Positions 35,828 through 44,193 of a stretch of 46,292 bases of DNA are shown here, piece by piece. The position numbers and the translations under genes are program-made. The notes beneath the pieces were generated by a model that did no database searches, had not been told where the DNA came from, and was given only the letters and a program-made list of their open reading frames with translations. The stretch covers positions 1 to 46,292 of the forward strand of contig JBAWXL010000006.1 in assembly GCA_037144095.1 (NCBI GenBank), in the 5' to 3' direction. Numbering within the stretch: the first letter of the stretch is position 1; each line of letters starts with the position of its first letter. Source of the stretch: CAIXTV01 sp037144095. Its GTDB lineage: Bacteria; Bacteroidota; Bacteroidia; Bacteroidales; CAIXTV01.

Positions 35828-37171
35828 TTAATTTTCGATAAAAGTACGATTCTTATAAATAACTATGCCTTTTTGAATCACCATTTCAGCCTTTCCTTTA
35901 ATTTCGAATCCTTCATAGATATTCGAATCGCAGCGCTGTTGCTGATGTTGTGCCGAAATGACCGAAGCGCTATCGGGATTCCACAACACCAAATCGGCAT
36001 CTGAACCCACCTCTATGCTTCCCTTTTGAGGAAATAATCCAAAAATGCGGGCAGCATTCGACGAAGTGAGCGCCACAAATTGCTGCATCGTAATTCGTTT
36101 TGCCAACACTCCATAGGTGTACAATAAAGCCATTCTGAACTCAATGCCACCGGCCCCGTTCGGAATGCGCGTGAAGTTGTTCAGTCCCCTATCCTTCTGT
36201 CCGTGAGTATTAAAGGGGCAATGGTCGGTGGCAAGGGTGTCGATGGTGCCATCTGCAATACCTTCCCAAAGGGCTTGCTGATCTGCCTTTTTGCGCAGGG
36301 GCGGACTGATGACATATTTGAGCGCCTCTATCGAAGGTTTTTCATACGCACTATCCTCTAACAGCAAATATTGCGGACAAGTTTCGCCATAAACCGGCAA
36401 TCCTTCTGCCTTGGCTTTCCTGATGTGCTCAATCGCGCCCGCGGTCGAGCTGTGCACTATATAGGTTTTGCAGCCCGTGGTCCTCACCAAATCCATCACC
36501 TTGCCCACCGAATCGGCTTCCGTATGCGCCGGACGAGACAGGGCATGATAGCGCGGCTCCGTCTTGCCTTCTTTAACGAAAGCCTGCTGCAAGCTCAAAA
36601 TTTCGTCCCCTTATTCGCAATGCACCAACACCAGCGCATCAAGCAAAGCCGCCCTTTGCATCACCTGTTCAAGTTCCCAAAGCTCAAGCCCAATGCTGCC
36701 CTTATAGGCAAGATACACCTTAAATGATTTGATGCCGGCTTCCTCCACACACCAACTCATTTCGTCTAAAATACTCTTATCAAACCAGGTGATGCCCACA
36801 TGCAAATCGAAATCGAGCAAACTCTCCTCAGCTTCTTTCAAACGATGGTTGAGCGCCGTTTTCAACGATTCGCCCTTGCGGGGCGTAACAAAGTCCATGA
36901 AATAAGTGCTGCCTCCGGCAATTGCAGCCCGACTTCCACTCCAAAAATCGTCCACCGAACAACCCGCCGGAGTGGGCAGTTTGAAATGCACATGAGGGTC
37001 GATGCCCCCCGGAAAAACGAGATAATTCCTTGCATCAATGCTTTTCTCGTCGCAGCAAAGCGCAATATTTTTTTCTATTTTGGCAATGATGCCATCTTCA
37101 ATCAGCAGGTCTGATAAAGTGGCTCCGCTCCGGTTAATGATGTGTGCGTTTTGAATAATGAGAGATGACAT
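35828..37171 (-). pseudogene. Dihydropyrimidinase-like amidohydrolase interrupted by one in-frame TAA
   Basis: Two pieces in the same frame together make a full-length cyclic amidohydrolase of about 447 codons. The N-terminal piece (37171-36611) has the HxH metal motif (DPHVHF, residues 58-63), the carboxylated lysine (SFKVYLAY, Lys151) and VHCE at the end. TAA follows at 36611-36613 exactly where the family has the Asn of HCENGD. After it the frame runs on without shift (GDEILSLQQAFVKEGKTEPRYHALSRP) to the C-terminal metal ligands (YIVHSST, DTLATDHCPF). All catalytic residues are otherwise intact. It is a recent nonsense mutation, a sequence error, or read-through. The enzyme family hydrolyses dihydropyrimidines or hydantoins. 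Confidence 0.9.
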
Positions 37172-37193
37172 GCGTTTCTTGTGTTTGGTTTTG

Positions 37194-37201
37194 CAAATAT
37201 A
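37194..37201 (-). promoter_or_regulatory. Candidate -7 element for the dihydropyrimidinase gene
   Basis: The minus strand reads TATATTTG, matching TANNTTTG, 22 bp before the ATG at 37171. No clear -33 box is seen. Confidence 0.45.
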
Positions 37202-37270
37202 ACACTTTTATATTTCAAGCCTTAAGATGAAACATTCACAACGCATTGAGAACAATAAAAGAAGGATAGT

Positions 37271-37305
37271 GGACTTTGGGATTTAGGATTTGAGATTTGG
37301 GTTAT
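37271..37305. repeat. Five-copy 7-bp satellite (GGGATTT type)
   Basis: GGACTTT, GGGATTT, AGGATTT, GAGATTT, GGGTTAT follow one another. It resembles a telomere-like repeat and belongs to the dispersed heptamer set of this window. Confidence 0.75.
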
Positions 37306-37404
37306 TTGGTGGAAAAAGCTGTAACACAAAGTTTCAAAAAGGTTTTGCACAAAGGGACACAAAGGGAAAGGCTACGAAAGTAAGCCTTTTATTTAGGATT
37401 TAAG

Positions 37405-38601
37405 TTATTCGGTGGGGGGAGTTGGGATTGGCGGTGGGGTGGGATCGATGGGGAAGATGAGGGTGGTTTGTGAGCCGGCTGTGATGGTGATGTGGAAGGT
37501 TTGGGTGATGATGTTGTCGCCTGAAATTAAGATGGTGTAATCGCCCGGTATGAGGTTTTCGGCTAAGAGCTGGGCATCGGAATTGGCATTGATGACTTGA
37601 TTGTTGGCTGTAATGGTGCCGTGTAAGCCATATATGGGCAGGTTGGTGTCTTTGTTTTTGCAGGTGGCAAGAAAACTGCCGGTGGTGGTAGGTGTGATTT
37701 TTTGGAGTTTGATTTCGAATTTGGCTAGCTTTTTATCGAACACTCCAACATTAACTTTTGTATCGGTTACATAGTTTTGATATTCTGAAGTAATAGTCCA
37801 ATTGCCTGTTTCGAGGCTGTAGATGGTTACCCAACCTCTTTTTGTGCTATAAAAAACGTGAGTTATTGTGCCACTTGCATTTGTAATAGTGGTTTTAACT
37901 TTTTTGATAGGGGCATCGGTGTCGGCATCTATGTATTTAATTTTAATGGATTGATGGCGTGTGCCTGTTGATTTTCCGATGATGTTGGCAACATCCCAAT
38001 CGTGAGCAAATGGGAGTTCATAGGAATGAATTAGACGACCGATTTTGTTTTTATCTTTATCAATATCATTTAAAATTTGGTCGAGCATGTCGGTACCTTC
38101 GGCTTTTTTTTGTTTGATAACCGATTCGGGCATATTAAGGTAATTGGCATAATCATCGATGGCTTGTTGTATGGCGGCAACATCTTCGGTTTCGATGATA
38201 GTCAGAATAGAAATATTATCGGTGATGATTTTCAACATAACTTTTGCCTGGGTTAGGGCAGTGTCGTCATCAAGATTTAAAATAAAAAATTCAGTAATAA
38301 TGAGTGATGATTCGAGTTCGTGTTTTTCTAAATCGGCAGCCTGAACAGAAGCCCGAAGGCAAAACTTCCATATTATGAATGATAAGAGGGCTTTGAGGCT
38401 GTTTTTTTCGGCTGTGATGGGCATTGAATTTCGTGCCTGGGCTTCTTTGGCAACATCCATGCGAACCATATTGCCCAAAAAGGAGGTTTTAATTGTGGGA
38501 TATAAAATAATATTCATCAATAATGTATTATTTGCCGGAATCAGAAGGATGTATTTGGCTCTTAGATTACATTCGTCGCGTCGAATTTGTGGTTTATTCA
38601 T
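37405..38601 (-). CDS. Helical N-terminus plus two CnaB-like beta-sandwich domains
   Basis: A 398-residue protein of unknown function. Residues of about 55-220 look helical (SLKALLSFIIWKFCLRASVQ; TALTQAKVMLKIITDNISIL; VAAIQQAIDDYANYLN). Two Ig-like CnaB or carboxypeptidase-regulatory-type domains follow: about 220-305 (IKIKYIDADTDAPIKKVKTTI ... LETGNWTITSEY) and about 312-385 (GSFLATCKNKDTNLPIYGLHG ... LIPGDYTILISGD). The end is proline-rich (PPPIPTPPTE). The first ~50 residues have no signal peptide; an internal ATG near residue 46 is another possible start. The architecture matches 4343-5287, with an extra C-terminal domain. A 21-bp array ends about 90 bp upstream of the start. Confidence 0.65.
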   Translation of the reverse strand: MNKPQIRRDECNLRAKYILLIPANNTLLMNIILYPTIKTSFLGNMVRMDVAKEAQARNSMPITAEKNSLKALLSFIIWKFCLRASVQAADLEKHELESSLIITEFFILNLDDDTALTQAKVMLKIITDNISILTIIETEDVAAIQQAIDDYANYLNMPESVIKQKKAEGTDMLDQILNDIDKDKNKIGRLIHSYELPFAHDWDVANIIGKSTGTRHQSIKIKYIDADTDAPIKKVKTTITNASGTITHVFYSTKRGWVTIYSLETGNWTITSEYQNYVTDTKVNVGVFDKKLAKFEIKLQKITPTTTGSFLATCKNKDTNLPIYGLHGTITANNQVINANSDAQLLAENLIPGDYTILISGDNIITQTFHITITAGSQTTLIFPIDPTPPPIPTPPTE

Positions 38602-38645
38602 GATATTTAGATTTAAAGTGTTGTATTTAAATTTATTAACGGGGT

Positions 38646-39089
38646 TTAGATGGTAGGAATTATATTCATCAGGAAATTACTTTTTTGAATCAGCGTAATT
38701 AGAGAGTGAATCAGTGGAACTCTTTTTGCGATCAGCGGCATGCCAGGATGAATCAGCGGCATTATTTTTACGATCAGCGGCATGCCAGGATGAATCAGCG
38801 GCATTCTTTTTGCGATGAGCGGCACGCCAGAATGAATCAGCGGCATTCTTTTTACAATCAGCGGCATTTTTTTTAGGAAGAGCGGAGTTCTTTTTACAAT
38901 CAGCGTCATGCCATGCAGAACGAGGGTGATTATTTTGGAAAAAGGTGTTTTTGTTCTAAAACACAGTGTAAAGTGGTTGATGCAGGAGTTTAGGAAACTA
39001 TTGATAGCAGAAAGGCGAGGATGAATGAAAGCACAGCCATGTGAAGGTAGACTAAAAGTGGAGAAGGAAGTGGCTGTTATGCAATGCAT
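38646..39089 (-). other. Open frame made of PLI-type heptapeptide repeats
   Basis: On the minus strand a 147-codon frame runs through array C. Its second half is about twelve 7-residue steps: TLIVKRT, PLFLKKM, PLIVKRM, PLIHSGV, PLIAKRM, PLIHPGM, PLIVKIM and so on. It ends 44 bp before the start of the helical/beta-sandwich gene on the same strand. I cannot say whether it is translated; the repeated peptide is hydrophobic and resembles no known domain. Confidence 0.35.
38688..38950. repeat. 21-bp-period tandem array C (about 12-13 units)
   Basis: Units of 20-22 bp begin AATCAGCGGCATTC or a close variant, followed by about seven variable bases (TTTTTGC, CAGGATG, TTTTTAC, TTTTTAG). Lengths of 20 and 22 alternate, so the sum stays at 42 per pair and a heptapeptide frame is kept on the minus strand. 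Units with ATGCCAGGATG alternate with units with TTCTTTTTGCG. The outer units are more decayed than the inner ones. Confidence 0.75.
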
Positions 39090-39552
39090 TGCGGTGGTTA
39101 TTTATGTTTTATAACTAAATTTGATTAAAAGATAATAACGATACAAATAACGGAAATTATTATTTAGGATGAGTGTTAAATAATGTTAAAATGAAAAAAT
39201 AATTTTTTCGGTTCTGTTTTTGGTAGTTGGAATGAATATTAATTATACCTTTGAAGGCGAAATGGAAAATGAAATAATTATTAACCCCAAGCCCTTAAAA
39301 ATGGGCTATAACAGTGAAGTGCATGGAGGTAGGTGATTTTTCTGAATGGATAAATTTGACCTTATACGCTTAGAAGGGGAAGAAATATAATTACTAAAAT
39401 GAATAATTTAAAAAAACAGGCAAAACCTGAAAAGATATATTCGACTGAGGTAGAACCTCAGCCGAACGGGGAAACCATCGCCATTTTGCTACTTTTGCAA
39501 TTGGCGAGGAATGTATATTGACCCTTTGTTGTGACATTGAAAATATTGAAAA
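39090..39552. other. Intergenic region before the restriction-modification locus
   Basis: No full gene is supported. It holds TTTG at 39219-39222 and TACCTTTG at 39246-39253 (23 bp apart), a promoter-like pair of the same form as the one at 31554. A 24-codon frame from 39261 follows at once. A perfect 7-bp hairpin CTGAGGT/ACCTCAG stands at 39445-39461. The tail up to 39552 shows no clear promoter for the methyltransferase. Confidence 0.4.
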
Positions 39553-40455
39553 ATGAATTTATTTGAACCATATAATAAAGCAAAACCCTTTTTAAAATGG
39601 GCTGGAGGTAAAACTCAACTAATTAACGATATTGAGCGTTTATTACCGGATGATATTTCGAGTAATAGCTTTACCTATATTGAGCCCTTTGTTGGGAGCG
39701 GTGCTCTACTGTTTTGGATGCTCAATAAATTCAATAATATTGAAAAAGCAGTTATAAATGATATTAATGCTGACTTGATAAACACTTATAAAATAATAGC
39801 TTCTCAACCCAAAGAGCTTGTTTCTATATTGAAACAATTGCAGAATGAATATCACGAAATACAGAATAAAGAAGAAGAAAAAAAGGTTTATTACTACGAA
39901 AAAAGAGATTTATATAACACCCGAAATACTGATAAGACAACACAGGCAGCTTTATTTATCTTTTTAAACAGAACCTGTTTTAATGGTTTATATCGTGTAA
40001 ATCGGAGTAATTTATTTAACGTGCCTATTGGAAGTTATAAAGCACCTACTATTTGCTATAAAGATAATATTTTTGCAGTAAGTGAAGTTTTACAAAAGGT
40101 TGAAATCCTCTGTGTCGATTTTGAAGAAACAATTAATTATGCCAATGAAAATTCATTCTTTTATTTCGACCCTCCCTACAAACCACTAAGTAATACATCT
40201 AGTTTTAATTCTTATGCGAAAGATGAATTTGATGATAAGGAGCAAATACGTCTTAGAGATTTTTGCGCTAAAATAGATTTATCGGGAAATAAATGGATAT
40301 TGAGCAATTCTGATGTAAAAGGGAAGGATTTACAAGATGAATTTTTTGATAATCTATACGCTGACTTTAATATTTCAAGGATAAAAGCTAAAAGAAGTAT
40401 AAATGCAAATGCTCATAAAAGAGGCGAATTAAGTAAAATTAAAATTGCTGCATAA
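39553..40455 (+). CDS. D12-class DNA adenine methyltransferase (Dam/DpnM-like)
   Basis: A 300-residue N6-adenine methyltransferase. The SAM-binding FLKWAGGKTQL (13-23), YIEPFVGSGALLFWM (42-56), the substrate region NRTCFNGLYRVNRSNLFNVP (139-158) and the catalytic DPPY (206-209) are all intact and in the order of the Dam/DpnM class. Members with a neighbouring DpnD and a second methyltransferase usually methylate GATC; that specificity is an inference here. The restriction enzyme gene starts 1 bp after its stop. Confidence 0.93.
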   Translation: MNLFEPYNKAKPFLKWAGGKTQLINDIERLLPDDISSNSFTYIEPFVGSGALLFWMLNKFNNIEKAVINDINADLINTYKIIASQPKELVSILKQLQNEYHEIQNKEEEKKVYYYEKRDLYNTRNTDKTTQAALFIFLNRTCFNGLYRVNRSNLFNVPIGSYKAPTICYKDNIFAVSEVLQKVEILCVDFEETINYANENSFFYFDPPYKPLSNTSSFNSYAKDEFDDKEQIRLRDFCAKIDLSGNKWILSNSDVKGKDLQDEFFDNLYADFNISRIKAKRSINANAHKRGELSKIKIAA

Positions 40456-40456
40456 A

Positions 40457-41200
40457 ATGAAACAAAATGAAGCTGTAATATTAACATTGGAGAAATTAGG
40501 AGGTGTTGCTACACTTGGACAATTAAATCAGGAAGTATTTAAATTGACTGATTGTGAATGGAACACAAAAACGCCTTTTGCAAGTATCAGAAGAATTGTT
40601 CAATTAGACAAAAATATTTTTAAAATCAAACCTGGTTTATATGGATTAATTAGTCATAAAAAATCTTTAGAAAATAAGGGGATTATTCAAGAAACAGAAT
40701 CTAATAAAAACTTAAAAGAAGTAATTGAATTCAATCATTCATATTTTCAAGGTTTACTTTTAACAATTGGAAATTTAAAGGGGTTTAAGACATTTGTCCC
40801 TAATCAAGACAAGAATCGTCCATTCCTAAATGAAAAATTGGTAGATATCAGAACATTAAATGAAATGCCTTCATATTCTTATCCGCACCTTGTACAAAGA
40901 AGCTCTACAATTGATGTTATTTGGTTTAATGAAAGAGATATGCCACATTCTTTTTTTGAAGTAGAACATTCTACTGATATTCAAAACTCATTATTAAAAT
41001 TTAATGATTTACAAGATTTCTACTCTCGAATGATTATCGTAGCCGATATTAAAAAAAAAGGTCAATACTTAGATAAAATAAAATTTTCATCCTTTAAGGA
41101 TTTAAGTAATAATAATAGAGTTATATTTTTAGATTATGAGGGATTGAACAAACAATATGAAAATGTAATTGAACAACAAAAATTCGGATTTATTTTATGA
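40457..41200 (+). CDS. Putative type II restriction endonuclease with winged-helix N-terminus
   Basis: About 247 residues, starting at the ATG 1 bp after the methyltransferase stop; a TTG four codons earlier is less likely. Residues of about 5-70 look like a HARE-HTH or winged-helix domain (ILTLEKLGGVATLGQLNQEVF ... FKIKPGLYGL). The C-terminal part has a PD-(D/E)xK-like nuclease core: STIDVIWFNERDMPHSFFEVEHSTDI, where IDV supplies the Asp and FEVEHS the E-x-E variant of the active site. This fits a restriction enzyme beside a methyltransferase. It overlaps the next gene by ATGA. I infer the function from context and this motif. Confidence 0.75.
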   Translation: MKQNEAVILTLEKLGGVATLGQLNQEVFKLTDCEWNTKTPFASIRRIVQLDKNIFKIKPGLYGLISHKKSLENKGIIQETESNKNLKEVIEFNHSYFQGLLLTIGNLKGFKTFVPNQDKNRPFLNEKLVDIRTLNEMPSYSYPHLVQRSSTIDVIWFNERDMPHSFFEVEHSTDIQNSLLKFNDLQDFYSRMIIVADIKKKGQYLDKIKFSSFKDLSNNNRVIFLDYEGLNKQYENVIEQQKFGFIL

Positions 41201-41511
41201 AAACATATAAAATTGAAATTCAAGAGTTTTTAGCACGGATAGTAGAAGTTAAATCGGAAAACATATACGAAGCTATTTCAAAAATAAATGAGCAGTATAA
41301 AAGAGCTGAAATTGTTTTAGATTATAACGATTTTGTTGAAGTTGATTTCATTGATATTAATAGTCAAAGCAAAAGTGATGAGAAAAATAAGTTAATGAAA
41401 GAAATAATCGAACACCTCTATTCTGATGAAAAAAGACATTTTGAAGAATTAGATAAACCAGATAATCATATTTTCAGTAAATTAGAAAGGCTAAAAACTT
41501 TATTAGATTAA
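41197..41511 (+). CDS. DpnD/PcfM-family small protein
   Basis: A 104-residue protein. The N-terminal 50 residues (YKIEIQEFLARIVEVKSENIYEAISKINEQYKRAEIVLDYNDF) match the DpnD/PcfM pattern: a short beta strand, an alpha helix and an E-I-V-L-D-x-x-D-F stretch. DpnD is known from the Streptococcus pneumoniae Dpn cassettes, with no settled function. The remaining 50 residues are a charged helical tail. It overlaps the restriction enzyme gene by 4 bp (ATGA), showing operon coupling. Confidence 0.75.
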   Translation: MKTYKIEIQEFLARIVEVKSENIYEAISKINEQYKRAEIVLDYNDFVEVDFIDINSQSKSDEKNKLMKEIIEHLYSDEKRHFEELDKPDNHIFSKLERLKTLLD

Positions 41512-41534
41512 CTTTTGTCTCCATTCGACTACAT

Positions 41535-42323
41535 TTTAATATTGTATTTACCTACCCCCCTTACTTTTTATCAAACAATGGTTTATCAATTCAAAGTGGT
41601 AAAATAGTCTGTGTTAATAAAGGGAAATGGGACAAATCGCATGGTTTTGATTATGTAAATGATTTTAATAGGAAATGGCTTTCATTGGTGCGCGACAAAA
41701 TGAAAAACAATGCTACAATATGGATAAGTGGCACAATGCATAATATATTTTCAATTGGTCAAATTCTTACTGAATTGGATTTTAGAATTCTTAATGTAAT
41801 CACTTGGGAGAAGAATAATCCTCCGCCTAATTTCTCTTGTCGCTTTTTTACTCATTCAACTGAACAAATTATTTGGGCACGAAAAAAGGATAAGGTTCCA
41901 CATTATTTCAATTACGAATTAATGAAGCAATTGAATGAAGATAAACAAATGAAAGATGTTTGGAAATTGCCGGCAATTGCCCCTTGGGAAAAATCTTGTG
42001 GAAAACATCCAACTCAAAAACCACTTTCTGTTCTTACCAGATTAATACTTGCTTCTACCAAACCTGATGCGTGGATATTAGACCCATTTACAGGTAGTAG
42101 TACAACAGGTATTGCAGCAAATTTATCAAACAGAAGATTCTTGGGTATAGATCAGGAAGAAAAGTTTTTGGAAATTAGCAAAAGCAGGAAACTTGAAATA
42201 GAAAGCAAAAAAACATTTGAATTTTATCAACAAAAACTTAAAGGATTCAATAATAAAAAAGAATTACAGCTTTACTTATTTAATGAACCAAAAGAAGATT
42301 ATAAACAAGAGTTATACTTATAA
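41535..42323 (+). pseudogene. Second DNA methyltransferase (M2.DpnII/DpnA-like), 5' end lost
   Basis: The frame carries the body of a beta-type N6-adenine methyltransferase: FLSNNGLSIQSGKIV, NNATIWISGTMHNIFSIGQIL, then HPTQKPLSVLTRLILAS and DPFTGSSTTGIAANL (SAM motif). The first 25-30 residues normal for the family are absent. Motif IV, normally F-A-D-P-P-Y, reads F-T-Y-P-P-Y at 41550-41564, so the catalytic Asp is changed. There is no ATG before 41700; the first usable start would be a TTG at 41685, past motif IV. The gene looks inactivated by loss of its 5' end at the junction with dpnD. Confidence 0.7.
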
Positions 42324-42684
42324 ATAAATATCTCCCTCTGAGCGGCATATATATAAAAATGCTATGCAGCTAAGCCGATTTTGCAAATCGGCTTTGAAAA
42401 AAGGATAATTTGCAATTATCATAATTATCAGATGTATTCTGATACAAAACGATATGATTTAAACCTTAATAGAAAAGATGCTAAAATCTATAACACTAAC
42501 CTTCTTAGCTTATTGTTGGATGAAAAGGTAATAAGGTTTAGGGGGTGTGGGTATTTATGTTTTCTACTAAGGTTTGGGAGCGAGAGAAGGTTATTTAATG
42601 AACCCAACTTAATGGCAAAAGTTTAGGTGAGGGGAATATGCAATTCCGCTCTGAGTAATTGCTAATTTGCAATTATGTAACTTA

Positions 42685-42743
42685 GACTAAAGCCTGAGTA
42701 TTTTATCATTTAAGCCCGTTGGTTGAAACCAACGGCATTGAAA
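42685..42743. repeat. REP-like palindromic unit 1
   Basis: GACTAAAGCC, a TTTATCATTT stretch and CCGTTGGTTGAAACCAACGG, a 20-bp near-perfect palindrome. Other copies: 42838, 43341, 43684, 44507. Confidence 0.75.
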
Positions 42744-42837
42744 AGCCCTCGGAGCGGCATAGATAAAAAAATCGATGTAGATAAGACGAATTTGCAATTC
42801 GGTTTTAAACTACTGATAATTTAGCAATATTATTATT

Positions 42838-42898
42838 GGGCTAAAGCCAGAGCATTATATCATTTAAGCCCGTTGGTTGAAACCAAGGGCAATGAAAA
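42838..42898. repeat. REP-like palindromic unit 2
   Basis: Same layout; the right arm of the palindrome has one change (AACCAAGGG). Confidence 0.7.
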
Positions 42899-42920
42899 GG
42901 ATTGAGAAATGTGAGGGGAT

Positions 42921-43010
42921 TTTGCTTTATGGGAAAATGTTGTAATTTTGCAGAGCCGATTTTGCGAATTCGACACATCCTTCCCACTAATATTTGAAAG
43001 TATTGGTGGG
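42921..43010 (+). ncRNA. Promoter-plus-hairpin cassette, copy 1 (possible short RNA)
   Basis: TTTG at 42921-42924, 18 bp, TAATTTTG at 42943-42950, then about 32 bp later a 10-bp stem CCCACTAATA (42983-42992) / TATTGGTGGG (43001-43010) followed by TTT. If used, it would give an RNA of about 55 nt. The same arrangement recurs at 43519-43608. Transcription is not shown. Confidence 0.35.
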
Positions 43011-43340
43011 TTTGGCGTTTATGGGGGTTTGTATAAAAGCAATGCTCTGCAAGTTTTAGAGCTTGCAGAGCCGCCATTTGTCGTTTAAATCATATCCTAC
43101 AGGACAAAAATACATATTATTCAGGTAAGTAAAAGAATATTGTTTATTTTTGTAGCGGTATTAAAGATACTGTATTGGACTGTATCCGATAACGAGGGCT
43201 TTAATGCAAGTCGTTCCGCGTTGAGCGGCACCCAGTAAATCCCTTTGCATTGAGAAGTGTGAGGGGATTTTGCTTTATGGGGGTTTGTATAAAAAACAAT
43301 GCTCTGTAATGAACAAAAGATAATTTTCAATTATATTTAT

Positions 43341-43403
43341 TGGGCTAAAGCCCATTATGATTTATCATTTTATGTCCGTTGGTTGAAACCAACGGCAATG
43401 AAA
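43341..43403. repeat. REP-like palindromic unit 3
   Basis: TGGGCTAAAGCCC palindrome, TTTATCATTTTATGTC, then CCGTTGGTTGAAACCAACGG and GCAATGAAAA. Confidence 0.75.
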
Positions 43404-43426
43404 ATATTTGAGAAATGTGAGGGGGG

Positions 43427-43456
43427 TTTGTTTAATGGGAAATTGTTTTAATTTTG
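43427..43456 (+). promoter_or_regulatory. Promoter-like pair in repeat cassette, copy 3
   Basis: TTTG at 43427-43430, 18 bp, TAATTTTG at 43449-43456. This cassette lacks the hairpin found in the full copies at 42921 and 43519. Confidence 0.45.
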
Positions 43457-43518
43457 TATCGCGATTCCGCGTGCTTCGCAACCAGTAAATCCCTTTGCAT
43501 TGAGAAATGTGGAGGGAT

Positions 43519-43608
43519 TTTGCTATATGGGAAATTGTTGTAATTTTGCAGGGTCGATTCTGTTGATTCGACACTTCCTACCCACTAATATTGAAAAGTA
43601 TTGGTGGG
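43519..43608 (+). ncRNA. Promoter-plus-hairpin cassette, copy 4 (possible short RNA)
   Basis: TTTG at 43519-43522, 18 bp, TAATTTTG at 43541-43548, then stem CCCACTAATA (43581-43590) / TATTGGTGGG (43599-43608). Layout and spacing are close to the copy at 42921. The loop differs slightly (TTGAAAAG against TTTGAAAG) while the stem is unchanged. Confidence 0.35.
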
Positions 43609-43683
43609 TTTGGCGTTTATGGGGGTTTGTATAAAAAGCAATGCTCTGCAATGAACAAAAGATAATTTTCAATTATATTTATT

Positions 43684-43744
43684 GGGCTAAAGCCAATTAT
43701 GATTTATCATTTTATGTCCGTTGGTTGAAACCAACGGCAATGAA
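43684..43744. repeat. REP-like palindromic unit 4
   Basis: Same unit as at 43341. It begins the left direct repeat that flanks the toxin-antitoxin pair. Confidence 0.75.
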
Positions 43745-43791
43745 ACCAAGGGCAATGAAAGCAATAGTAATTTATATACTACCCCCTGGTT

Positions 43792-43826
43792 CTTGAAATT
43801 TGAATTTTGGGACTTAGGGCTTGCCC
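43792..43826. repeat. Five-copy 7-bp satellite (CTTGAAA/TTTGGGA type)
   Basis: CTTGAAA, TTTGAAT, TTTGGGA, CTTAGGG, CTTGCCC. Nearly the same run stands at 44594-44635. Confidence 0.75.
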
Positions 43827-43923
43827 CTAAACAGCAAAAAGTCTAAATTCCCCCTATTGCCTATCCCCCTGAGTGCACATTCATCACACATTGCTTGCAA
43901 TCGAAGTAATGGGCTTAAAATTA

Positions 43924-44193
43924 TTAAGGAAAATTCTTATAAATGTCTTTTCTATGGTCGAAAGCAGCAAAAATTACGGTTTCTCTTTCGATTTTAACAC
44001 CTATGCGAAAGACCCCTAATCTGATACGATAATATTCTTTAAACCCTTGAAGTTTCTTTAGTTTTTTAATCTCAGAAGCCTCTTGAGCCGAAATAACATT
44101 TTCGATAACATCATCGAGCAAGTTAGCCAGATTATTGTTTTTCGAACGTTGGTAAAATTCTTTTTGAAATCGACGAGTGAACTCTACATTCAT
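43924..44193 (-). CDS. RelE/ParE-family toxin
   Basis: An 89-residue toxin of the RelE/ParE fold. The start MNVEFTRRFQKEFYQRSKN, the central LKKLQGFKEYYRIRLGVFRIGVKIE (the beta-sheet core with the YRIRxGxxRI signature) and the end VIFAAFDHRKDIYKNFP are typical. Members are either ribosome-dependent mRNA interferases or gyrase inhibitors; sequence alone does not decide which. Its ATG overlaps the antitoxin stop by 2 bp, so the two are translated together. The pair is flanked by direct repeats. Confidence 0.9.
   Translation of the reverse strand: MNVEFTRRFQKEFYQRSKNNNLANLLDDVIENVISAQEASEIKKLKKLQGFKEYYRIRLGVFRIGVKIERETVIFAAFDHRKDIYKNFP

Larger units (their letters stand above)
42324..43923. other. 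1.6 kb repeat-rich non-coding region
   Basis: No credible gene. The region is built of REP-like palindromic units (42685, 42838, 43341, 43684), promoter-bearing cassettes (42896-43080, 43237-43320, 43410-43480, 43495-43660), pieces of GATAATTTGCAATTATC type, and a 7-bp satellite at 43792. Short frames on both strands come from these repeats. Confidence 0.6.

Noticed and set aside
42381..42626. 81-residue gene after the methyltransferase remnant
   Set aside because: It starts inside a GATAATTTGCAATTATC-type repeat and shows no family features.
42841..43574. Three minus-strand frames of 69-78 residues with similar sequences (TNPHKR, HTSQCKGIYW)
   Set aside because: Their likeness comes from the repeated cassettes and REP-like units; no start or promoter fits.
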